A DNA stretch of 11,330 nucleotides from NCBI GenBank assembly GCA_018970845.1, contig JAGWVO010000095.1, forward strand, positions 1-11,330. The letters run 5' to 3'. The stretch's first letter is position 1. The number at the start of each line of letters is the position of its first letter. Both the position numbers and the translations under genes were made by a program. Under the pieces are notes generated by a model. It searched no databases and was not told the DNA's origin. It saw nothing but the letters and a program-made list of their open reading frames with translations. This document shows positions 5,641 to 11,330 of this stretch, one piece after another. Origin of the DNA: Planctomycetota bacterium (GTDB taxonomy: Bacteria; Planctomycetota; Planctomycetia; Gemmatales; Gemmataceae).

Positions 5641-8583
5641 TCACTCCACGAAAAGGAACTCATGGGAGTTGAAGAGCACCCGGCACAACGATGCCGTGCC
5701 ATGGCGCGCGACATGCTGTTCGGCCATCGCGGCTTCTCGCGCGTCGGGAAGCCGGCCCAACACCCGCGACCAGGCCTCCCGGGCCCGCTGATTGTCGGGC
5801 TTGGCCGACGCGTCGATCGACTTGCCGAGCATCCCGCTGAAATGCAGGGTGAACTTGTTGTTGTAAAGGGCCAGGGCCTGAAGCGCGGAGGAGGACGACG
5901 CCCGCGCCGGTGTCAAAAGCCCCAGGTCGGGAAAATCGAGCACCTCCATGAACGGATCGGGAATGCCACGCCACACGAAACGGTAAATGGCCCTTCGGTG
6001 CGCCGGCTTGGAGGCCCAGTCGAAAGCGCCGTAATCGACCCTTGGAGTCAGTTGCACCGGCGGGCCGGCGATGAATTCCCTGGCGCCCGGCCCTCCCATC
6101 GTCAGGTCAAGGCAACCCGAGACCGATAGCACTCCGTCCCGGTAGGAGTCGGCGTCCAGGCGGCGCCGGTTCTGCCGCCACACCAGCCTGTTGTCGCCGT
6201 CCATGGCCGCGGCGTCGCCACGGTTCGCCGAAACCTGCCTGTAGGCGGCGCTCATGACGATCACCCGGTGCAAGTCCTTGAGCGACTCTCCGTTGTCCCG
6301 CAAGCGGCAGGCGAGCCAGTCGAGCAGTTCGGGATGGCTGGGTTCGCCACCCATGCGCCCGAAATCGCCCGGGGTGTCGCATATGCCCCTGCCGAAATGG
6401 TGCTGCCAGACGCGGTTGGCGATGGATCTCCATGTGAGGGGATTGGAATGGCTGGCGAGCCAATCGGCCAGCGCCGCCCTCCTGGCCGACTCGGGCGCCT
6501 CCTTGGGAATACCGAATCGGGCCGGAATCGCCGCGACCGCCGAAAGGGCCCCGGGCATGGCCTCGGCTCCGGGCTTGTCGAGGTCGCCCCTGCGCAGGAC
6601 AAACACCTGGCGAGGCCGGGAAGTCTCCTGCGCGCTGCCCGATCCCACGGCGAGAACCACCTCGGATTTGGCCCCGGCGGCGTAGACCCTTGCGGATTCC
6701 GGAAGGGCGGCCAACTCACGGCGGGCGACGATCTCCAAAGCGAAGGCGGCCAGATCCAGGCGCTGGGCCTCGGTACGCTCCGAGCGGGGCACGGCACGCG
6801 CCCGCTCCACCCCCTCCGGAAGGATCAGGGCGCCCTTGGGATCATCGACTGTCAGCGACAGCCTTGGCCGGCCGATCAGGTGGCCGCCGCCATGCAGTTG
6901 CCTCAGCGTCACGGCAAGGCGGGATCCCGGCCGCCCTTCCATGGGCTTGCCAAGGGTGAACACGGCTGAATGGGGCCTGCCCACATCGGGATGGATGCCC
7001 CACGCGGTCTGGTCCTTGCCGTCGATGGCCCGGGTGATGTCCCATCCCGATTGATCGAAATCAGCGGTCGCGGAGGCGAACTTGACCGGTTCCCCCGCCG
7101 GGTTGCCCGCATGGACAACGCGCGCCTCGAACTCGCTCAGGTGCAGGTTGCCATTGTCGCAGCGGCCCGGCCCCCGCATGGGCAGCGATTCATGGGCCAG
7201 CACCTCGAGCCTGATGGCCGTGAACTTGCCGGGGGGAAGCATGAAGTTGATTTCGTAGGTGTCCTTCTCCAGCCTTGGCCCCTTGGCCAGGAGGGACTGG
7301 TCGGGAAGGCGTTCCAGCGTGGTGCCGCCGGTTCCCTTCCATGAGTCGGGCACCAGCACGGTCCAGCGGACCGACTTTGCCGCGCCGAGGGACTCCTCGG
7401 CCATGGCCTCGTTCGCGGGTGAAAGAAGCACGGACTTGTCACGGGCCTTGGCGGCGGAGGCCAGGGAGGCCCAGCGAACGCGCATGCTGGCAACACCGGC
7501 GTTCACCTCGAGCGGAATGTCTCCCTCCACGACGCCGGCGAACACCGCCTGCAGCGAATAGTAATCGTCCTGTGAAATCGGGTCGAACTTATGGGCGTGG
7601 CAGCGCGCGCAACTCGCGGTGGTGCTGGCGAACGCCGTCATCGTCTGGTTCACCAGGTCGTCGCGGTCGAGGTATTCGAAGGTGGCGCGAGCCGTGGTGT
7701 AGGCGCTGTGGTCGAACGGACCGGCGCCGAGGAACCCAAGGGCGCGCCTCGCCTCAATTTCACCGGGGAAAAAATGGTCCGCCGCCAACTGCTCCCTGAT
7801 GAACCGGCCCCACGGCTTGTCGGCATGGAACGACTCGATCACATGATCGCGGTACCGCCAGGCGTTGTTCCGCGGCAGGTCGTGCTCGTAGCCATGGGTT
7901 TCGGCGAAATGGACAACATCGAGCCAATGCCTGGCCCAGCGCTCCGCGTGACGGGGCGAGGCCAGCAGGCGGTCGACAAGCTTGCCATAAGCCGCCGGAT
8001 CGGGGTCGGCGACAAACGCCTCGATTTCCGCCCGGGTGGGTGGCAAGCCCGTCAAGTCGGCGTGAAGGCGTCGAATGAGCGTGGCGCGATCCGCCTCGGG
8101 TGACGGCTTGAGTCCCGATCGTGCCAATCGGGTGGCGATGAAGGCGTCGACCGGGTGAGCGAAGCCCGAAGGGACCTCAGGCTTCGCCAGCGGCCTGAGC
8201 GACCACCAATCGACAGGCTTGGCCGGGGCCAGCACGCGCGGATCCACCGCCCCTTGCCGGATCCAATCCTCGAGGATCCCGATGTCGGCCTCGGGAATGG
8301 CCCCCTTGGGCGGCATCGCCTTGACACCCTCCGACCTCCTCACCGCGCGAATGACGAGGCTCTCGGCCGGTTTGCCGGGAATGATCGCCGGGCCGCTGTC
8401 GCCGCCGCGGGCCCAGCCCGAGCGGCTATCGAGGGCGAGGCCGCCCTTCATGGCCCCGGCGGCATGGGAATGGCATCCCAGGCAATGGCGCTTGAGGACC
8501 GGTTCGACGCGGGAGTGGAAATCGTCGGCGGCCGCCGTGACCAGCATGATCAACAGCCATGCCGACCCGGAGACGGTGGTCAT
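5641..8583 (-). CDS. PSCyt1-DUF1549-DUF1553 (PSD1) cytochrome-type protein
   Basis: This is a complete 980-residue exported protein of the Planctomycete cytochrome-domain family. Residues 1-19 form a Sec-type signal peptide. A small cytochrome c-like domain (PSCyt1, about 21-115) follows with the heme motif CLGCH at 34-38 and a likely axial methionine in AMPPKG (89-94). DUF1549 (PSCyt2, about 142-350) includes LTGLPPT (177-183), RHAERWARHWLDV (211-223), and a second CxxCH, CARCHAHKFDPI, at 325-336. The middle section has GPGRCDNGNLHLSEFE (471-486), resembling a carbohydrate-binding or discoidin-like region of these proteins, and LTLRQ-like residues near 559-570. DUF1553 (about 700-970) has NRVWQHHFGRGI (723-734), PSHPELLDWLA (748-758), SAAYRQ (778-783), and ends with FNSHEFLFVE. 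Electron transfer or a hydrolytic/oxidative role on polymers has been suggested for such proteins, but function is unproven. Its ATG overlaps the stop of the preceding DUF1501 gene (8580-8583), with a GAGG site 7 nt upstream. Confidence 0.95.
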   Translation of the reverse strand: MTTVSGSAWLLIMLVTAAADDFHSRVEPVLKRHCLGCHSHAAGAMKGGLALDSRSGWARGGDSGPAIIPGKPAESLVIRAVRRSEGVKAMPPKGAIPEADIGILEDWIRQGAVDPRVLAPAKPVDWWSLRPLAKPEVPSGFAHPVDAFIATRLARSGLKPSPEADRATLIRRLHADLTGLPPTRAEIEAFVADPDPAAYGKLVDRLLASPRHAERWARHWLDVVHFAETHGYEHDLPRNNAWRYRDHVIESFHADKPWGRFIREQLAADHFFPGEIEARRALGFLGAGPFDHSAYTTARATFEYLDRDDLVNQTMTAFASTTASCARCHAHKFDPISQDDYYSLQAVFAGVVEGDIPLEVNAGVASMRVRWASLASAAKARDKSVLLSPANEAMAEESLGAAKSVRWTVLVPDSWKGTGGTTLERLPDQSLLAKGPRLEKDTYEINFMLPPGKFTAIRLEVLAHESLPMRGPGRCDNGNLHLSEFEARVVHAGNPAGEPVKFASATADFDQSGWDITRAIDGKDQTAWGIHPDVGRPHSAVFTLGKPMEGRPGSRLAVTLRQLHGGGHLIGRPRLSLTVDDPKGALILPEGVERARAVPRSERTEAQRLDLAAFALEIVARRELAALPESARVYAAGAKSEVVLAVGSGSAQETSRPRQVFVLRRGDLDKPGAEAMPGALSAVAAIPARFGIPKEAPESARRAALADWLASHSNPLTWRSIANRVWQHHFGRGICDTPGDFGRMGGEPSHPELLDWLACRLRDNGESLKDLHRVIVMSAAYRQVSANRGDAAAMDGDNRLVWRQNRRRLDADSYRDGVLSVSGCLDLTMGGPGAREFIAGPPVQLTPRVDYGAFDWASKPAHRRAIYRFVWRGIPDPFMEVLDFPDLGLLTPARASSSSALQALALYNNKFTLHFSGMLGKSIDASAKPDNQRAREAWSRVLGRLPDAREAAMAEQHVARHGTASLCRVLFNSHEFLFVE
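5644..5647 (-). promoter_or_regulatory. Ribosome binding site deciding the start of the second DUF1501 gene
   Basis: On the minus strand GGAG ends 7 nt before the ATG at 5636. It lies just ahead of the TGA of the DUF1553 gene, so ribosomes finishing that gene could restart here. Confidence 0.65.
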
Positions 8584-9986
8584 GCCAGCGCCTCGCGCAC
8601 GACATGGCCATGGATGTCGGTGAGGCGGAAATCGCGCCCGGCATGGTGGAAGGTGAGGCGCGTGTGGTCGAGGCCGAGCAGGTGCAGCATCGTCGCCTGG
8701 AGGTCGTACACCTCCACGGGACGCTCCACCACATGGAAGCCCAGGTCATCGGTGCGGCCGATGGTGATTCCGGGCTTCACCCCGCCGCCGGCCAGCCACA
8801 TCGTGAACGCCTGGGGATGATGGTCGCGTCCGAGGGAACGGCCGAGGGTGGGATTCGTCTCGACCATCGGCGTGCGCCCGAACTCCCCACCCCAGGCCAC
8901 GAGCGTCTCGTCGAGCATGCCGCGGCCGGCAAGGTCTTCCACCAGGGCGGCGCTGGCCTGGTCGGTGGCCTGCGCGTTGCGGCGCAGGTTGCCGGCGACA
9001 TCGCTGTGGGCGTCCCATCCCTCGTGGAAGATTGTCACGAATCGCACGCCCCGCTCCACCATCCGGCGCGCCAGAAGGCAGGCCCGGGCGAACGACGGCT
9101 TGGCCGGATCGCAGCCGTAGCGCTCAAGAGTGGCCCGGCTTTCGCCGGACAAATCAAACAGCCCGGGCGCCGAGGCCTGCAGCCGGAACGCCATCTCGGC
9201 GGCCGCGAGGCGCGTCGAGGTTTCGGGATCGGCGGCGGCCGGACGCGGCTTGGTGAGTCCCGCCGCGAGGTCGAGCGCCGCCCTCTGGGCCTCCCGCGTG
9301 ATTCCCGGAGGATTGGAAAGGTGCAGTATGGGATCACCCTGGTTCCTGAGGCGGGTGCCGCCGTATTCGCCTGGCAAAAACCCGGCCGACCACAGCGCCG
9401 CGCCGCCGGAGATTCCCGCTCCCGTGGACAGCACCATGTAGGCGGGCAATTCGGAGGTCTCCGCTCCCAGTCCGTACACCACCCACGAGCCGAAACTGGG
9501 CCTGCCCGGCTGGGCGAAACCGGTTTGCAGCAGCGTTTGCGCCGGCGCATGGTTGAACTGCTCGGTTTTCATCGACCGGATGAAGCAAAGCCTGTCGGCG
9601 ATTCGACCCAGGTAAGGAAAGGCCTCCGAGATGTCAGCGCCGCTGGAACCATGCCTGTGGAACTTGAATCGCGGGCCCAAAACCCCCGCCTCGGGACGGA
9701 TGAAAGCGTATCGCTGGTTGCCGATCACCGACGGGGGCAGGGGCTTGCCCTCAAGCCGGGTGAGTTCGGGCTTGGGATCGAACAGGTCGAGCTGGCTGGG
9801 CGCACCGGACATGAACAGGTGAATCACCGCCTTGGCCCGGGGTGAGGCCATCGGGGGCTTGGGAACCAGTGGCCCGCCGCGGGCCGCTGATGAGTCGAGT
9901 CCGGCCATGGCCAGGGGGGCCAGAGAGAAAACGCCTTGCCGCAGGAACGCGCGCCTGCCCGAGTGCAAAGGAACTGGCTGGTTCAT
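8580..9986 (-). CDS. DUF1501 family protein (third copy), between two DUF1553 genes
   Basis: This is a 468-residue DUF1501 protein of the canonical Planctomycete type. The N-terminus has a twin-arginine signal (SGRRAFLRQG at 9-18) followed by a hydrophobic, Ala/Leu-rich stretch to about 30. Landmarks are HLFMSGAPSQLDLFDPKPEL (56-75), FHRHGSSGADISEAFPYLG (109-127), WDAHSD (324-329), GEFGRTP (367-373), GRDHHPQAFTMWLAGGGVK (386-404), DLQATMLHLLGLDHTRLTF (428-446) and DFRLTDIHGHV (452-462). Compared with the second copy it has a few extra residues between EFGRTP and GRDH. The ATG at 9986 was chosen because it forms an ATGA overlap with the stop of the upstream DUF1553 gene and directly precedes the Tat signal. 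The frame is open to 10139, but the added residues look like noise. The ribosome site is weak (GAGG about 13 nt upstream), so translational coupling to the upstream gene is likely. Function is not established. Confidence 0.94.
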   Translation of the reverse strand: MNQPVPLHSGRRAFLRQGVFSLAPLAMAGLDSSAARGGPLVPKPPMASPRAKAVIHLFMSGAPSQLDLFDPKPELTRLEGKPLPPSVIGNQRYAFIRPEAGVLGPRFKFHRHGSSGADISEAFPYLGRIADRLCFIRSMKTEQFNHAPAQTLLQTGFAQPGRPSFGSWVVYGLGAETSELPAYMVLSTGAGISGGAALWSAGFLPGEYGGTRLRNQGDPILHLSNPPGITREAQRAALDLAAGLTKPRPAAADPETSTRLAAAEMAFRLQASAPGLFDLSGESRATLERYGCDPAKPSFARACLLARRMVERGVRFVTIFHEGWDAHSDVAGNLRRNAQATDQASAALVEDLAGRGMLDETLVAWGGEFGRTPMVETNPTLGRSLGRDHHPQAFTMWLAGGGVKPGITIGRTDDLGFHVVERPVEVYDLQATMLHLLGLDHTRLTFHHAGRDFRLTDIHGHVVREALA

Positions 9987-11330
9987 GGTCGGCTCACCGC
10001 CTCGTCGAGGTTGAGAAGCACGCGGGCCAGGCTGGCCAGCGCCGCGCTCCGGGCATCGGACTCCGCCCCGGCCAAGGCCTTGGAATCGGCCGGCGAGGCG
10101 GCCAAGCGCTTCTGTTCCGCTTGTAAAAACGACTGGCAAAGAGCCGAATCCGCCGGCGTTGGCGGCCGCGCCAGAACCCGCCGGAACATGAGGGTGATGG
10201 CGGCGGAGTCATCGGCTTGGCGGGCACCCAGGCGACCCAAGGCCCGCGCGGCGTCGAGGTACATCGCATCATTGAGCAGCGTGAGCGACTGGAGCGCGGT
10301 GTTCGAGGACTCGCGCCTCGCCACGCAAGCCTCGCCGCTGGGCGCGTCGAATGTGGCCTGAAAGGCGAAAGGAGCCGTGCGCTTGGTGAAGGTGTAGATC
10401 GTGCGGCGGTACCTGTCCTCCCCTTCGCTCACCTTCCACGCCAGCGGGCCATAGGTTCCCTCCGTTGTGATGTTCGCGGGCTGGGGCGGAAAGACTCCGG
10501 GCCCTCCCGACTTTTCCGAAAGCAGCCCCGCCGCCTTGAGTGCGCCGTCGCGAAGCATCTCGGCATCCAGGCGGAACCTCCCGGCCCGGCCCAACAGAAT
10601 GTTGGAAGGATCCTTGGCGGACAAGTCCGCCCGGGGATCGGAGGCTTGGCGGTAAGTGGCGCTGGTGACGATCTCGCGAAGCAACTCCTTCTGCGACCAG
10701 CCCCGCTCGCGGAAGGTGACGGCCAGCCAGTCGAGCAACTCGGGATGCGACGGAAAGGCCCCCTGCAGACCGAAGTCGGCGGGCGTGGAAACGATTCCCT
10801 TGCCGAACAGGGCGGCCCACATGCGGTTGACGGCGACGCGGGCCGTGAGAGGGTTTTCCGGGGAGAAAAGCCAGCGGGCGAACTCCAGCCGGTTGGTAGC
10901 CGCACCCGCGGGCAAGGCTGGCAGGAATCCGGGCACTCCGGCGGAAACCACCTCTCGGGGTTCCAGATACTCGCCACGGTGGCGGCGCATGGTGGGCCGG
11001 GGATTGTCGGCGGGTCGCTCGCGCATCACCAAGGTGAACGGCCCCTTGGGAACCGTGGCGCGCGCGGCATCAATCTCCCTGCGCGCATTGGCCAGTTCCG
11101 GGCAGGTTGCCGCGAAATGGGCCCTCAGCGCATCGAGAGGCTTGCCCGCTGGAGCATCCTTGGACGACAAGGCGCGCTCCACCTCCGCGGGCATCAGCGG
11201 GGGTGCGTCCTTGTGAGCCGGCGGCGCCACCGTCAGGCGCAGCTTCCCAAGGCTTGCCACATAATGCCTCCCGAATTCAAGCGCCACCTTCCATGTTGTT
11301 CCGGCGGGCATCGGCTTGTCGGTGAAAAAT
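9983..11330 (-). CDS. DUF1553 (PSD1) protein, C-terminal part; start beyond the right edge
   Basis: The frame is open to the last base of the window, so the gene is cut at its 5' end and 448 codons plus the stop are visible. An internal ATG at 11311 is not the start: the codons before it (FFTDKP) are in frame, and the protein at that point is already in the domain that precedes DUF1553. The visible part has the linker motif VMRERP...RRHRGEYLEP (about 11026-10955) followed by the proline-rich segment typical of the family. The DUF1553 domain contains NPLTARVAVNRMWAALFGKG, STPADFG, PSHPELLDWLA (about 10753-10721), TSATYRQ and RRESSNTALQSLTLLND, ending with LLNLDEAVSRP. That LNLDE-type ending differs from the NSHEF ending of the other DUF1553 protein here, marking a different subtype. 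N-terminal domains (usually PSCyt1 and DUF1549) cannot be checked. It overlaps the DUF1501 gene downstream by 4 nt (9983-9986). Confidence 0.93.
   Translation of the reverse strand, partial: FFTDKPMPAGTTWKVALEFGRHYVASLGKLRLTVAPPAHKDAPPLMPAEVERALSSKDAPAGKPLDALRAHFAATCPELANARREIDAARATVPKGPFTLVMRERPADNPRPTMRRHRGEYLEPREVVSAGVPGFLPALPAGAATNRLEFARWLFSPENPLTARVAVNRMWAALFGKGIVSTPADFGLQGAFPSHPELLDWLAVTFRERGWSQKELLREIVTSATYRQASDPRADLSAKDPSNILLGRAGRFRLDAEMLRDGALKAAGLLSEKSGGPGVFPPQPANITTEGTYGPLAWKVSEGEDRYRRTIYTFTKRTAPFAFQATFDAPSGEACVARRESSNTALQSLTLLNDAMYLDAARALGRLGARQADDSAAITLMFRRVLARPPTPADSALCQSFLQAEQKRLAASPADSKALAGAESDARSAALASLARVLLNLDEAVSRP

Noticed and set aside
5637..5714. 26-codon N-terminal extension of the second DUF1501 protein
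   Set aside because: It overlaps the last codons of the cytochrome-type gene, and the ATG at 5636 has its own well-spaced ribosome site.
8559..9845. A 428-codon plus-strand open frame opposite the third DUF1501 gene
   Set aside because: The opposite strand encodes a DUF1501 protein with all its landmarks; the antisense product is His/Arg/Gly-rich with no recognisable domain.
9987..10139. 51-codon N-terminal extension of the third DUF1501 protein
   Set aside because: It overlaps the end of the DUF1553 gene, and the Tat signal begins right after the ATG at 9986, where the ATGA overlap sits.

Overview
The window looks like chromosome of a high-G+C member of the Planctomycetota, or less likely of a related Verrucomicrobiota/PVC lineage. 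The basis is the co-occurrence of three DUF1501 proteins with two DUF1549/DUF1553 proteins (the Planctomycete-type PSCyt1/PSCyt2/PSD1 architecture), families that are strongly expanded in that superphylum. No rRNA, tRNA, transposase, CRISPR array or phage gene was seen. Coding density is very high.

Layout, left to right. (1) At 1-78 there is what may be the last 25 codons of an unidentified plus-strand gene. (2) At 88-1509, on the minus strand, lies a stand-alone DUF1501 protein with a twin-arginine signal. (3) Bases 1510-1612 are a short divergent intergenic region holding a perfect 14-bp palindrome. (4) At 1613-4219, on the plus strand, is a tightly coupled three-gene operon. It encodes a PnuC-type nicotinamide riboside transporter, a two-domain NadR (NMN adenylyltransferase plus ribosylnicotinamide kinase, without the enterobacterial DNA-binding domain), and a zinc-dependent histone-deacetylase-family amidohydrolase. 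The genes overlap by 8 nt and 4 nt. (5) From 11330 down to 4227, on the minus strand, is a second operon of four genes in transcription order: a DUF1553 protein whose start lies beyond the right edge, a DUF1501 protein, a complete 980-residue cytochrome-type DUF1549/DUF1553 protein, and another DUF1501 protein. These are joined by 4-nt ATGA overlaps and one 4-nt gap. The two operons converge with only 7 nt between their stop codons.

Function. PnuC and NadR form a complete salvage route from external nicotinamide riboside to NAD: uptake, phosphorylation to NMN, then adenylylation. The third gene is a deacetylase of the Zn-dependent rather than the NAD-consuming type. Its link to NAD salvage is therefore positional, and its substrate is unknown. 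The minus-strand operon contains two exported protein pairs (DUF1553 plus DUF1501) that probably act outside the cytoplasm. The cytochrome-type protein has a Sec-like signal and the DUF1501 partners have Tat-like signals. The biochemical role of these families is not established. The two pairs belong to visibly different subtypes, so they are not a recent duplication.

Nothing here amounts to a clearly new system. The points most worth a second look are the deacetylase inside a NAD-salvage operon, the two-pair DUF1553/DUF1501 operon, and the palindrome in the divergent promoter region.
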